A DNA stretch of 64,000 nucleotides, from NCBI GenBank assembly GCA_902168085.1, contig CABHOP010000011.1:1-64000 (forward strand). The letters run 5' to 3'. The position numbers were made by a program, and so were the translations under genes. Source of the DNA: an uncultured Bacteroides sp. GTDB taxonomy: Bacteria > Bacteroidota > Bacteroidia > Chitinophagales > Chitinophagaceae. Below, in pieces: positions 54,299-62,924 of the stretch (positions are counted from its first letter, which is position 1; the number at the start of each line of letters is the position of its first letter). The notes below the pieces were generated by a model that saw only the letters and a program-made list of their open reading frames with translations, was not told where the DNA came from and searched no databases.

Positions 54299-55291
54299 TT
54301 ACAGCCCTGCCAGGAAGGCCATCGTATCTACACCATCGGCATAGTCGTTTAGCGATGGCGACTGTGCAGCGCCAAATGCAGTTTGCCCGTGCCCCACTAT
54401 ACATTGTATATCCTCGCTGCCGCTTAATTCCTGCAGCAGGGCATTTTTATCGTCATAACGCCTGTAGTGCAGTACACTTACGGCGCTGAAGGGTAGGGCG
54501 TTTTCCACCATCAGCAGGCTGTCGTTGCTAAGGTAGGCCACCTTGTTCAGCAGGTATATGGCCAGGTAATAGTCGTAGTTGTTCTTATACTTATGGTGGT
54601 GTATCATGTCTGCATACTTATTGCAGGCATCCATCAGTTTGGGCATATCATAGTCCTGCGGCACGCATACCTGCGTTACGTTCCTGCACCCCAGGCCAAA
54701 GTAGGTAAAGATGTCATCGGCCAGCCTGTCCAGCTCCTCTGGCGTTTCGCTGCCATCCAGTACGGCTACCGATGTACGGTTTCGGCGGATGATATGGGGG
54801 TATTTTCCAAAATATTGCTCAAAATAGCGGGCGGTATTATTGCTGCCCGTGGCTATATAGGCATCGCAGCCTTTCAGGTTGTCGGCTATCGTCACCTGTC
54901 CGGCCACTGCCGGTTCCCATTCCACCAGTTTTTCTACTAAGTGTTTCAGCAGTACCTCGTCTTTTCCCGATAGTTTCAGCACGATGGAGTGCCCGCTCAT
55001 AAATCCGCACAGAAAATCGTGAAACCCTACCAATGGTATATTGCCCGCCATCACCATGCCCACCTTTTTAGGTGCGGTAGCCACAGGGTAGGGGGCTATC
55101 CATGCATGTAATGCATCGGACTGCAGAAACCGGGAAACGATATTACGGACTGCTTGTGTTATATGGCCGGGGGTAAACCAGCCATTAGCCTGCACGGCCC
55201 GCTGTTGCGCCGTTTCCCAGGCTTCGTCCTGCCCCTGCATATAGTGGCCCAGCCGTTCCAGTAATGCTATTCTTCCTGCTGTCGTCAACAT
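54299..55291 (-). CDS. LuxC-type acyl-CoA reductase
   Basis: A 330-aa aldehyde-dehydrogenase-fold enzyme that reduces acyl-CoA to aldehyde. Segments: [59 protein letters not shown] and [15 protein letters not shown], where the Cys is the probable acylation site. The ORF runs further upstream through the divergent region; I start at ATG 55291. It is divergent from a 4Fe-4S ferredoxin gene, a pair I know as recurring in Bacteroidota. There are no luxAB or other lux genes, so bioluminescence is not implied; fatty aldehyde or alcohol formation is more likely. Confidence 0.9.
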   Translation of the reverse strand: MLTTAGRIALLERLGHYMQGQDEAWETAQQRAVQANGWFTPGHITQAVRNIVSRFLQSDALHAWIAPYPVATAPKKVGMVMAGNIPLVGFHDFLCGFMSGHSIVLKLSGKDEVLLKHLVEKLVEWEPAVAGQVTIADNLKGCDAYIATGSNNTARYFEQYFGKYPHIIRRNRTSVAVLDGSETPEELDRLADDIFTYFGLGCRNVTQVCVPQDYDMPKLMDACNKYADMIHHHKYKNNYDYYLAIYLLNKVAYLSNDSLLMVENALPFSAVSVLHYRRYDDKNALLQELSGSEDIQCIVGHGQTAFGAAQSPSLNDYADGVDTMAFLAGL

Positions 55292-55358
55292 GCCATTTAT
55301 ATTTTGGGTGCGAAATTGTAACTTTACCGCCACAATAACCAAAAGAAGATTCAGAATT

Positions 55359-55706
55359 ATGGCTATAAAGATAACGGATGAGTGTATAAACTGCGGTGCC
55401 TGCGAACCCGAATGCCCCAACAACGCGATATATGAAGGTGGCGTAGAATGGGCTATGGCCGATGGCACCGGCGTAAAGGGCGACTATGTAATGATGGATG
55501 GCTCTGTAACGGGTGCTAACGAAAAGCACGAACCGATAGCAGTAGATACCTACTACATTACCCCCAATAAATGCACCGAATGCCAGGGCTTTCACGATGA
55601 GCCGCAATGCGCTGCCGTATGCCCGGTAGACTGCTGTGTACCCGATGAAATGTATCGCGAAACGGTAGAAGAACTACTGGCCAAAAAAGAAAAAATGCAC
55701 CTGTAA
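55359..55706 (+). CDS. 4Fe-4S dicluster ferredoxin
   Basis: A 115-aa bacterial-type ferredoxin. Cluster motifs are [12 protein letters not shown] and [18 protein letters not shown]; the insert between the third and fourth Cys of the second is that of the YfhL/Allochromatium type. Ends in a short Glu/Lys helix. Divergent from the acyl-CoA reductase gene, it is a candidate electron carrier for that pathway, although LuxC enzymes use NADPH, so the link is unclear. A near-consensus TAACTTTA box lies upstream. The track start lies 23 codons too early. Confidence 0.95.
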   Translation: MAIKITDECINCGACEPECPNNAIYEGGVEWAMADGTGVKGDYVMMDGSVTGANEKHEPIAVDTYYITPNKCTECQGFHDEPQCAAVCPVDCCVPDEMYRETVEELLAKKEKMHL

Positions 55707-55740
55707 GGGTAGCTGACAAAGTACTCAGCTGAAACACATT

Positions 55741-55776
55741 AAAAAAAGCCTTTTCCTATCGAAAAGGCTTTTTCTA
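55741..55776. terminator. Bidirectional terminator
   Basis: AAAAAGCCTTTTC-CTAT-CGAAAAGGCTTTTT between the ferredoxin and the convergent DUF6438 gene. Confidence 0.9.
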
Positions 55777-55793
55777 TATAGTATGGTGTCAAC

Positions 55794-56309
55794 TTATTGT
55801 TTCGGCAGGTCGCCCACTTTTTTCCAGCCTATACCCGGCTTGGCCACTGCATCTATTTTGTTCGCCATCATTTGCAGGTATTTAGGGCCAAAATGGGCAT
55901 TGTGTATCTTCTTTTCCTTGCCATCTATGGTAAACCCGTAGATGATGCCCGGTATATCGGCTATCATATTCTCATATACATCCTTACAGGTATCTACACG
56001 GTAGTTGGTAAATTCCTTCATCAGCTTCTGGGCGTCTTTAGGCTCTATTTCACGCTCGTACACACCGGTATATTCGGTAAACTGCCTGCCGGTATAGCGC
56101 ACAATGCCATTGCGGAATATTTCTACCTGGTAAGAGGGGCAGCGACCAAAGCACGAAGTACGCTCCATGCTGATGTAGCTAACGCCGGCTATGGTTTTAG
56201 TGGCTTTGGTGGTTTTGGTAGTGCCGCCAGTGGTTTTCTTTTGCTGGGCGCAGGCAGTAAACATCAGTGCCAGCGAGGCTACGGCAAAAGCAGAAACGTA
56301 TCTCTTCAT
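55794..56309 (-). CDS. DUF6438-type lipoprotein
   Basis: A 171-aa lipoprotein; signal AFAVASLALMFTAC gives lipobox Cys20. A Lys/Thr-rich linker (KKTTGGTTKTTKATKT) leads to YISMERTSCFGRCPSYQVEIFRNGIVRYTG, the DUF6438 pattern with a CxxxC pair, and to GIIYGFTIDGKEKKIHN. Function unknown. The track ORF runs about 59 codons too far upstream; ATG 56309 begins the signal peptide. A perfect minus-strand -7 box lies 36 bp upstream. Confidence 0.85.
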   Translation of the reverse strand: MKRYVSAFAVASLALMFTACAQQKKTTGGTTKTTKATKTIAGVSYISMERTSCFGRCPSYQVEIFRNGIVRYTGRQFTEYTGVYEREIEPKDAQKLMKEFTNYRVDTCKDVYENMIADIPGIIYGFTIDGKEKKIHNAHFGPKYLQMMANKIDAVAKPGIGWKKVGDLPKQ

Positions 56310-56345
56310 TACAAAACTTGTTTTAATTATCGGTTTTACGGTTGC

Positions 56346-56353
56346 CAAAGATA
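56346..56353 (-). promoter_or_regulatory. -7 promoter box for the DUF6438 lipoprotein gene
   Basis: TATCTTTG on the minus strand, a perfect TAnnTTTG, upstream of the start at 56309. Confidence 0.6.
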
Positions 56354-56492
56354 AGATAAGATGCGGCACCTTGTGTAAGGTAAGCGTAAGATTAAGTGTT
56401 AAAGACTGTGAAAAACACCGGTGTTTTTTACATATGTGTTTTGTAGGTTGTGCAGGCGAAATATTTCGTAACACCTTAAAACACAAAAACTC

Positions 56493-57113
56493 ATGAGAAA
56501 AACCCTTTTAGTAATCGCACTGCTGTGCTACACCCTCACATCGGCATTCGCACAAAAACTGACCCTTACCAACAATAGTTGTGGTGACGTATTCATCCGT
56601 CTGCATGCGGATGATAATACGGGTTGTGGGCCTGCCAGTATTGATGAATCCGATGCCATTTATCTTACAGCCGGCAGTACTATTGTTTATAGTTTTACGG
56701 GTACGATAGGTACCAGTAGTGTAGTAGGTACAAACTTTGTTTGGATAAGTACCGGCACATCAGGTACACCAAGTGCTACATTGGCGGGACCACCCTCGTC
56801 TTTTAATTTCTTTAAAGCAGATGTTTGGTCTTCTTGCGCACCTGGCGGGTGGCCTGTTTCCGGTATCTGCTACCTGTCAAATCCTGTAAATATGCCATTT
56901 GATGGTGTTACAATAGACAATCCAAATTGTTCTGGAACTTCTTCAAATGCTTTTGTAAATTCTACTGCATGTGGAACCTGTGACCCGTGTAGAGAATATC
57001 ATGCACCCTGCACACCTCCTGGTCCATCACTTTGTCACTGGTATAGTTGGGGGACAAATATTACGGCTGCGTTTACCGCTTCAGGTAGTGACTGGAGTGT
57101 AACTGTTTACTAA
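56493..57113 (+). CDS. Secreted Cys-rich protein of unknown function
   Basis: A 206-aa protein with a signal peptide (TLLVIALLCYTLTSAFAQ). The mature part has ten cysteines, including GTCDPC and APC clusters near the C-terminus, and is otherwise Ser/Thr/Gly/Pro-rich with beta-strand patterning (LTLTNNSCGDVFIRLHAD, TGCGPASIDESDAIYLTAGSTIVYSF). This looks like a disulfide-stabilised extracellular protein. No CHU_C or type A sorting signal is visible. Not recognised; codon pattern and A-rich start are normal for the genome. A terminator follows. Confidence 0.8.
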   Translation: MRKTLLVIALLCYTLTSAFAQKLTLTNNSCGDVFIRLHADDNTGCGPASIDESDAIYLTAGSTIVYSFTGTIGTSSVVGTNFVWISTGTSGTPSATLAGPPSSFNFFKADVWSSCAPGGWPVSGICYLSNPVNMPFDGVTIDNPNCSGTSSNAFVNSTACGTCDPCREYHAPCTPPGPSLCHWYSWGTNITAAFTASGSDWSVTVY

Positions 57114-57121
57114 ATACATTC

Positions 57122-57158
57122 ATAACCCAAGGTGCATACTTTGGGTTATTTTATTTCC
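57122..57158 (+). terminator. Terminator after the Cys-rich gene
   Basis: AACCCAA-GGTGCATAC-TTTGGGTT followed by ATTTTATTT. Confidence 0.8.
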
Positions 57159-57177
57159 ATATATTTTTAAAATGGCG

Positions 57178-57185
57178 TATATTTG
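57178..57185 (+). promoter_or_regulatory. Candidate -7 box upstream of dprA
   Basis: TATATTTG, a perfect TAnnTTTG, 150 bp before the dprA ATG. It would give a long A-rich leader that contains an inverted repeat. Confidence 0.45.
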
Positions 57186-57258
57186 CTATGATTGTGTATG
57201 TTTAAAAAGAAAAAAATACTACCTCTATAAAACCGGAAACAACCCGAAGCAATTTTTG

Positions 57259-57312
57259 AGTTTGTTGCGAAAAAGAAAAAAGTGAAAATTTCACAACAAA
57301 ACACAACAAACT
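57259..57312. repeat. Inverted repeat in the dprA leader
   Basis: AGTTTGTTG and CAACAAACT are perfect 9-bp reverse complements, 36 nt apart. Inside the spacer lies a second palindrome, GTGAAA-A-TTTCAC. No T-run follows. Could be an RNA structure or operator. Confidence 0.5.
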
Positions 57313-57335
57313 GAGGAATTGAATATTTTTAAGCC

Positions 57336-58433
57336 ATGAATGAAGAATGGCGTTATAGACTGGCACTCACCTTTGTAAAACAAACAGGCCCTAAAACAGG
57401 CAGGGCATTACTGGCACAATACGGCTCGGCATCAGCGGTATTTCACGCCCCGCTCAAAGAGCTGAAAATGATAGAAGGTATGGGCGAAGTACGTGCCCGC
57501 GCTTTTCGCGATGAGGCCGTAATGGAACGTGCCGATAAAGAACTGGCATATCTTGCCGAAAACAACATCACTCCCATATGGCTGCAGGACGATAACTACC
57601 CCCAACGCCTGAAGGCATGTATAGATAGTCCGCTGCTGCTGTATTATAAAGGCAATGGCAACCTGGATGCACAGAAGATAGTAGCCATAGTAGGCACCCG
57701 CCGCAGTACCGATTATGGCCTGAAACTAACGCAAGACCTTATTGCCGGCCTTGCCGACCAGGAGGATATACTCATCACCAGTGGCCTTGCCGATGGTATT
57801 GATACCATAGCCCATAAAGAGGCACTGAAAAACAATATACCCACCGTAGGAGTAGTAGGCCATGGCCACGACCAGATGTACCCGGCAGGTAATAGAGGGT
57901 TAGCCAAAGAAATGCAGCAGCATGGTGGTATGCTTACAGAGTTCCCATCGGGTACTATACCTATGAAGGAGAACTTCCCCATGCGCAACAGGGTAGTGGC
58001 CGGCCTTAGTGATGTAACCGTAGTGGTGGAAAGCGATATAAAAGGTGGCGCGTTGATAACTGCCCGTATAGCTGCCAGCTACAACCGCGATGTGGCAGCA
58101 TTCCCCGGCAGGGTAAGCGATAAGCGTTCGGGTGGGTGCAATGAACTGATACGCACCAATACCGCCGCGATGATAACCCGTGCTGAAGACCTGCTGGAAC
58201 TGATGAACTGGGGCAAAGCAAAAAAGAAACCCGTTCAGAAACAACTGTTCATCAACCTGTCGCCCGATGAGCAAACGCTCATGAACCTGCTGCAGGGTGC
58301 TGACAGTATGCATGCCGATGACCTGTACCATAAAAGTGGCATGACCAGTTCTCAACTGGCATCTACGCTGCTATTGCTCGAAATGCAGGGATTGGTAAAG
58401 ACTTTACCGGGTAAGATGTACAGGGTGGAGTAG
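57336..58433 (+). CDS. dprA: DNA processing protein DprA
   Basis: Loads RecA on incoming single-stranded DNA in natural transformation. 365 aa: N-terminal SAM/HhH-like part (GPKTGRALLAQYGSASAVFH, MIEGMGEVRARAFRDE), Rossmann core (VAIVGTRRSTDYGLKLTQDLI, ITSGLADGIDTIAHKEAL, ALITARIAASYNRDVAAFPG) and a C-terminal winged helix (LYHKSGMTSSQLASTLLLLEMQGLVKTLPGKMY). All parts intact. Its presence hints at competence but is not proof. Its leader contains inverted repeats. Convergent with rimO, with three bases between stops. Confidence 0.95.
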   Translation: MNEEWRYRLALTFVKQTGPKTGRALLAQYGSASAVFHAPLKELKMIEGMGEVRARAFRDEAVMERADKELAYLAENNITPIWLQDDNYPQRLKACIDSPLLLYYKGNGNLDAQKIVAIVGTRRSTDYGLKLTQDLIAGLADQEDILITSGLADGIDTIAHKEALKNNIPTVGVVGHGHDQMYPAGNRGLAKEMQQHGGMLTEFPSGTIPMKENFPMRNRVVAGLSDVTVVVESDIKGGALITARIAASYNRDVAAFPGRVSDKRSGGCNELIRTNTAAMITRAEDLLELMNWGKAKKKPVQKQLFINLSPDEQTLMNLLQGADSMHADDLYHKSGMTSSQLASTLLLLEMQGLVKTLPGKMYRVE

Positions 58434-58436
58434 TGC

Positions 58437-59747
58437 TTATGCTACTACATCGCCCTCCAGGTCATAATCATATGCCTTGGTTATGTGTACATTCACAAAC
58501 TCGCCGGGTGCCAGTGGTCTGTCGGTATTGATGATAACCTCGTTATCTACCTCCACGCTGTCAAATTCGGTGCGGCCCAGGTAGCGTCCGGCTTCTTTCT
58601 TGTCTACTATTACTTTGAAGGTTTGGCCTATTTTCTCCTGGTTCTTTTCATACGATATTTCCTGCTGCACTTCCATTATCTCCTGTGCACGTGCTTCTTT
58701 CTCTTCGGCAGGTATATTGTCTTCAAATTCGTAGGCGCTGGTGTTCTCTTCATGAGAGTAGGTGAAGATACCCACGCGGTCCAGCCTTACATCTTCGAGG
58801 AATTGTTTTAGTTGGTCTACATCATCCCTTGTTTCCCCGGGGAAGCCGGCTATCAGGGTGCTGCGTATAGCTATACCGGGCACTTTATCGCGGATGGCAG
58901 CTACCAGGTCATATATCTCCTGTGTTTCCATCTGGCGTTTCATGGCCTTCAGCATATTGTTGGAGATGTGCTGAAGCGGCATATCCAGGTAATTGCAGAT
59001 GTTGTCGCGCTCGCGCATTACATCCAGTATATCCAGCGGGAATTTTGATGGGTAGGCATAGTGCAGGCGTATCCATTGCAGGCCCGGCACATCGCTCAGG
59101 TGTTTCAGCAGGTCGGCCAGTGCACGCTTCTTGTATATGTCAAGGCCGTAATAAGTAAGCTCCTGTGCTATCAGCATTACTTCCTTCACGCCCATAGACA
59201 CGAGTTTCTTAGCCTCGGCTACTACTTCTTCTATGGTTTTAGATATATGGCCACCACGCATCAGTGGAATGGCACAGAAAGAGCAGGTACGGTTGCAACC
59301 CTCAGATATCTTGAGGTATGCGTAGTGCTTGGGCGTGCTCAGCAGGCGTTCGCCTACCAGCTCGGTTTTATAATCTGCGTTGAATTGCTTGAGTATCAGT
59401 GGCAGCTCCATGGTGCCAAACCATGCATCTACTTCGGGTATTTCGGTCATCAGGTCGCTGCGGTAGCGTTCGCTCAGGCAGCCGGTGATGTACACTTTAT
59501 CCAGTTTTCCTTTTTTCTTCAGTTCTACCTGTTCCAGTATGGTGTTTACGCTTTCTTCCTTGGCCTTGTCTATAAAGCCGCAGGTATTCACCACCACTAT
59601 GTTGTGATCCAGCTTTTCGCTTTCGTGGGCTACGTTTATGCCATTGGCATTCAGCTGGCCACTCAGCACCTCACTGTCCACCATATTTTTAGAGCAGCCC
59701 AGTGTTATGATATTTACCTTATCCTGTTTTAGTTTTTTCGTTTTCAC
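58437..59747 (-). CDS. rimO: Ribosomal protein S12 methylthiotransferase
   Basis: Radical SAM enzyme that adds a methylthio group to an aspartate of S12. 436 aa: UPF0004 domain (ITLGCSKNMVDSEVLSGQL, VNTCGFIDKAKEESVN, VYITGCLSERY) with three cluster cysteines, radical SAM core (EGCNRTCSFCAIPLMRGGHIS) with CxxxCxxC, and a C-terminal TRAM domain (GQTFKVIVDKKEAGRYLGRTEFDSVEVDNEV). It lies 23 bp after der in the same direction, so both share a promoter. Confidence 0.97.
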   Translation of the reverse strand: MKTKKLKQDKVNIITLGCSKNMVDSEVLSGQLNANGINVAHESEKLDHNIVVVNTCGFIDKAKEESVNTILEQVELKKKGKLDKVYITGCLSERYRSDLMTEIPEVDAWFGTMELPLILKQFNADYKTELVGERLLSTPKHYAYLKISEGCNRTCSFCAIPLMRGGHISKTIEEVVAEAKKLVSMGVKEVMLIAQELTYYGLDIYKKRALADLLKHLSDVPGLQWIRLHYAYPSKFPLDILDVMRERDNICNYLDMPLQHISNNMLKAMKRQMETQEIYDLVAAIRDKVPGIAIRSTLIAGFPGETRDDVDQLKQFLEDVRLDRVGIFTYSHEENTSAYEFEDNIPAEEKEARAQEIMEVQQEISYEKNQEKIGQTFKVIVDKKEAGRYLGRTEFDSVEVDNEVIINTDRPLAPGEFVNVHITKAYDYDLEGDVVA

Positions 59748-59770
59748 TATATCAATGTTTTAAGCTGCTA

Positions 59771-61117
59771 TTATTTTTTACGGAAGAAGATGCGAATGGG
59801 CACACCGCTAAACTGGAAGTGGCTGCGCAGTTTGTTCTCCAAAAAGTTGCGGTACGGGTCTTTGATAGCATCCGGGTAATTGGCAAAGAATGCAAAAGAA
59901 GGTACGGCAGTAGGTATCTGCGATACGAACTTGATCTTTACACTATGCCCGCGAGACATAGGTGGTGCAAAGCGTTCTATCTCTTTCAGCATGATGTCGT
60001 TCAGTACCGAAGTAGCTATGCGACGCTGCCTGTTATCATATACCTCCAGTGTTTTTTCCATAGCCTGGAAGATACGTTGCTTGTCTTTGGCGGATATGAA
60101 GATGATAGGCACATCTGTAAATGGCGCTATCCTTTGCTTGATGGCTTTCTCATAATCGCGGGCGGTATTGGTTTGCTTTTCAGCTACCAGGTCCCATTTG
60201 TTTACCAGCAGTACAACGCCTTTACCCTTGCGTGTAGCCAGGCTGAAGATGTTCACATCCTGCGCGGTCATACCTTGTTCGGCATCTATCAGCATCAGGC
60301 ATACATCGGCTTCATCCATAGCGCGTATGGCACGTATCACCGAATAGAACTCCAGGTCTTCATGCACATTCTTCTTCTTGCGCAACCCTGCAGTATCTAT
60401 CAGCACGAACTCTTTACCAAACTGCTTATAGTATGTATGTATAGTATCGCGTGTAGTGCCGGGTATGTTGGAAACAATGGTGCGCTCTTCACCTATCAGT
60501 GCATTCAGCAGGGTAGACTTACCGGCATTGGGCTGACCTATAATGGCAAACTTGGGTATTGTCTCCTGTTCTGTTTCTATTTCGTTACCGTCCTCATCCA
60601 GTTCTATTTCTTTATCTTCTACAGGTATCTGGCTGGCTACTTCATCCAGCAATTCACCCGTACCACTACCGGATATGGATGATATAAAGAACGTCTTATC
60701 GAAGCCTAATGAATAGAACTCTGTAGCATCCAGTGCACGCTCTGCATTATCTACCTTATTTACCACAAGCAACACAGGCTTGGGGCTGCGGCGCAGTATA
60801 TTGGCCATATCCTGGTCCTGGTCGGTAATACCGGTAACCGTATCGCATACGAAAATGATGAGGTTGGCCTCATCTACAGCTATCTGTACCTGTTTGCGTA
60901 TCTCAGTTTCAAACACATCGGCTGAATTGGCTACAAAGCCACCGGTGTCTATTACGTTGAAAGCTTTGCCATTCCAGTCGGCTACGCCATACTGGCGGTC
61001 GCGGGTTACACCACTCACGTCATCTACTATCGCTTTACGCTGTTCCAGCAACCTGTTGAACAATGTTGACTTTCCTACGTTGGGCCTTCCTACTATCGCT
61101 ACCGTAAATCCGGGCAT
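59771..61117 (-). CDS. der: Ribosome biogenesis GTPase Der (EngA)
   Basis: Double GTPase for 50S assembly. 448 aa with two G domains (VAIVGRPNVGKSTLFNRLL and FAIIGQPNAGKSTLLNALIG, each followed by an NKxD motif) and the KH-like C-terminal domain (RGHSVKIKFVSQIPTAVPSFAFFANYPD). Between the two G domains there is an acidic stretch (VEDKEIELDEDGNEIETEQE). Full length. It leads the der-rimO operon and has a perfect minus-strand -7 box 18 bp upstream. Confidence 0.97.
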   Translation of the reverse strand: MPGFTVAIVGRPNVGKSTLFNRLLEQRKAIVDDVSGVTRDRQYGVADWNGKAFNVIDTGGFVANSADVFETEIRKQVQIAVDEANLIIFVCDTVTGITDQDQDMANILRRSPKPVLLVVNKVDNAERALDATEFYSLGFDKTFFISSISGSGTGELLDEVASQIPVEDKEIELDEDGNEIETEQETIPKFAIIGQPNAGKSTLLNALIGEERTIVSNIPGTTRDTIHTYYKQFGKEFVLIDTAGLRKKKNVHEDLEFYSVIRAIRAMDEADVCLMLIDAEQGMTAQDVNIFSLATRKGKGVVLLVNKWDLVAEKQTNTARDYEKAIKQRIAPFTDVPIIFISAKDKQRIFQAMEKTLEVYDNRQRRIATSVLNDIMLKEIERFAPPMSRGHSVKIKFVSQIPTAVPSFAFFANYPDAIKDPYRNFLENKLRSHFQFSGVPIRIFFRKK

Positions 61118-61134
61118 ATTAAAAAATTAGTTGG

Positions 61135-61142
61135 CAAAGGTA
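61135..61142 (-). promoter_or_regulatory. -7 promoter box for der-rimO
   Basis: TACCTTTG on the minus strand, a perfect TAnnTTTG, 17 bases before the ATG at 61117. Confidence 0.65.
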
Positions 61143-61254
61143 CTATTATAATTGCAGCTATAGCCTGTTTTCATGACAAATATTAACAATGGCTGGAATA
61201 TCAGCTGCTTTTAACCTCCATTTATACCGGCAATCTTTTATGGCCGATGCTTTG

Positions 61255-61262
61255 TAGCTTTG
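61255..61262 (+). promoter_or_regulatory. -7 promoter box for the TPR-tilS pair
   Basis: TAGCTTTG, a perfect TAnnTTTG, 11 bases before the ATG at 61274. Confidence 0.6.
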
Positions 61263-61273
61263 CGCGATACAGT

Positions 61274-61588
61274 ATGACTGACAGGATAGAAAAACTCAAA
61301 GCCTTTTTGCAAACCTCTCCCGAGGATTGTTTTCTGAACCATGCACTGGCATTGGAATATATAAAACTGGGTGACGATAACCAGGCGCTGGCGCTGTTTC
61401 GTAAAAACCTGCAGCACGATGAGAACTATGTAGCCACCTACTACCACCTGGGCAAGCTGCTGGAACGTGTGGGTGAAAGCGAAGAAGCCATCACCATATA
61501 CGCGAAGGGCATGGAGAAAGCCAAGGCGGCCAAGGATATGCACAGCTACAACGAATTGCAGAGCGCTTACGAAGACCTGGCTTATTAG
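61274..61588 (+). CDS. Small tetratricopeptide-repeat protein
   Basis: A 104-aa cytoplasmic protein holding two TPR units (CFLNHALALEYIKLGDDNQALALFRKNLQHDENY and VATYYHLGKLLERVGESEEAITIYAKGMEKA) and a final helix. TPRs mediate protein contacts. The gene starts just after a -7 box and ends 3 bases before tilS, so the two are co-transcribed; this pairing recurs in Bacteroidota, but a role in tRNA modification is not shown. The track start lies nine codons too early. Confidence 0.88.
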   Translation: MTDRIEKLKAFLQTSPEDCFLNHALALEYIKLGDDNQALALFRKNLQHDENYVATYYHLGKLLERVGESEEAITIYAKGMEKAKAAKDMHSYNELQSAYEDLAY

Positions 61589-61591
61589 GAT

Positions 61592-62920
61592 ATGGACTTA
61601 CAAAAGCAATTCATACAGCACTGGAATGAAAAGGGTTTTGCCACGGTGCCGCAAAACACACTGCTGGCCGTAAGCGGTGGCAGCGATAGCATGACGATGG
61701 CTACTTTGTTTTTACAGGCAGGCATACCATTTGGTATAGCGCATTGCAACTTTCAGTTGAGAGGAGAAGAAGCCGATAAGGATGAAGCACTGGTAAGGCA
61801 ATGGGCCTTTAGCCATAGTATACCGTTTCACCATGTGCGCTTTGATACCACGCAGAAGATGGAAGAGTGGAAAAAGGGCGTGCAGGAAACGGCCCGCATA
61901 CTGCGCTACGAATGGCTGGAACAGATACGTGCGGAATACAACTACCAATACATAGCTACCGCACACCATGCCAATGATAATGTAGAGACCCTGCTGATGA
62001 ACCTGTTTAAAGGTACGGGTATGGCGGGGCTGCATGGCATACCCCTGCGCAACGACAAGATAATAAGGCCGCTGCTCTTTGCCCCTAAAACGGCGATAAC
62101 GGCTTATATAGCCCAGCATAATGTGCCCTACAGGGATGATGCATCGAACGCGACGGATAACTACCTGCGTAATGAGGTGCGCCACCATATAATACCGGTA
62201 GTAGAGCAGATATTTCCCAACGGGGTGCAACACCTGAACGAGAGCATCAACCGCTTTGCAGAGGCAGAGGTGCTGTATAAGAAAGCAATAGAGGAAGAAC
62301 GCAAGAAGCTGGTAGAAAAGCGTGGACAGGACTACTATATACCCATACTGAAACTACAGAAGCGCGAACCGCTACATACGATATGCTACGAGCTGTTTAA
62401 ACCCTATGGATACTCGGCACAGCAGGTACCCCAAATCATATCGCTGCTGGCATCTGAAAGCGGGCATTATGTAGATAGTGCTACGCATAGGGTATTGCGC
62501 AACAGGGGTTTTCTCATCATCACATCGCTGCAAACTGAGGCTGCCGACCATGTGCATATAGATGCCGTGCCTTGTACCATAGATACACCGCATGGTAAGT
62601 TTACCTTTAGTATAACAGATAAGCCGGATAACATACCCACCGATGCCAACCTTGCCTATATAGATATGGATGTGGCTACCTTGCCGCTGACCCTGCGCAA
62701 ATGGCGCACAGGCGATTATTTCTACCCCTTAGGTATGGGTATGAAAAAGAAGAAGGTGAGCAAATACTTTAAAGACCAGAAGATAGCCCTGCACGAAAAA
62801 GACCATGTATGGGTGCTGGAAAGTAATAAACGTATAGTATGGCTATGCGGCATGCGCCTGGATGAACGCTTTAAACTATTGCCGAAGACACAGCATGTGT
62901 TGAGGGTGGAGGTGAGGTAA
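61592..62920 (+). CDS. tilS: tRNA(Ile)-lysidine synthetase
   Basis: Adds lysine to C34 of tRNA-Ile2 so that it reads AUA codons. 442 aa: PP-loop AVSGGSDSMTMATLFLQAG near the N-terminus, IATAHHANDNVETLLMNLFKGTGMAGLHGIP, VPYRDDASNATDNYLRNEVRHHIIP, and the TilS C-terminal domain (WRTGDYFYPLGMGMKKKKVSKYFKDQKI, MRLDERFKL). Full length. Essential gene in most bacteria. It is followed by about 485 bp of noncoding repeats. Confidence 0.97.
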   Translation: MDLQKQFIQHWNEKGFATVPQNTLLAVSGGSDSMTMATLFLQAGIPFGIAHCNFQLRGEEADKDEALVRQWAFSHSIPFHHVRFDTTQKMEEWKKGVQETARILRYEWLEQIRAEYNYQYIATAHHANDNVETLLMNLFKGTGMAGLHGIPLRNDKIIRPLLFAPKTAITAYIAQHNVPYRDDASNATDNYLRNEVRHHIIPVVEQIFPNGVQHLNESINRFAEAEVLYKKAIEEERKKLVEKRGQDYYIPILKLQKREPLHTICYELFKPYGYSAQQVPQIISLLASESGHYVDSATHRVLRNRGFLIITSLQTEAADHVHIDAVPCTIDTPHGKFTFSITDKPDNIPTDANLAYIDMDVATLPLTLRKWRTGDYFYPLGMGMKKKKVSKYFKDQKIALHEKDHVWVLESNKRIVWLCGMRLDERFKLLPKTQHVLRVEVR

Positions 62921-62924
62921 ATTA

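Noticed and set aside
54299-55291. LuxC-like enzyme as a sign of bioluminescence
   Set aside because: No luxA, luxB, luxD or luxE lies nearby; LuxC-type reductases are common in non-luminous Bacteroidota.
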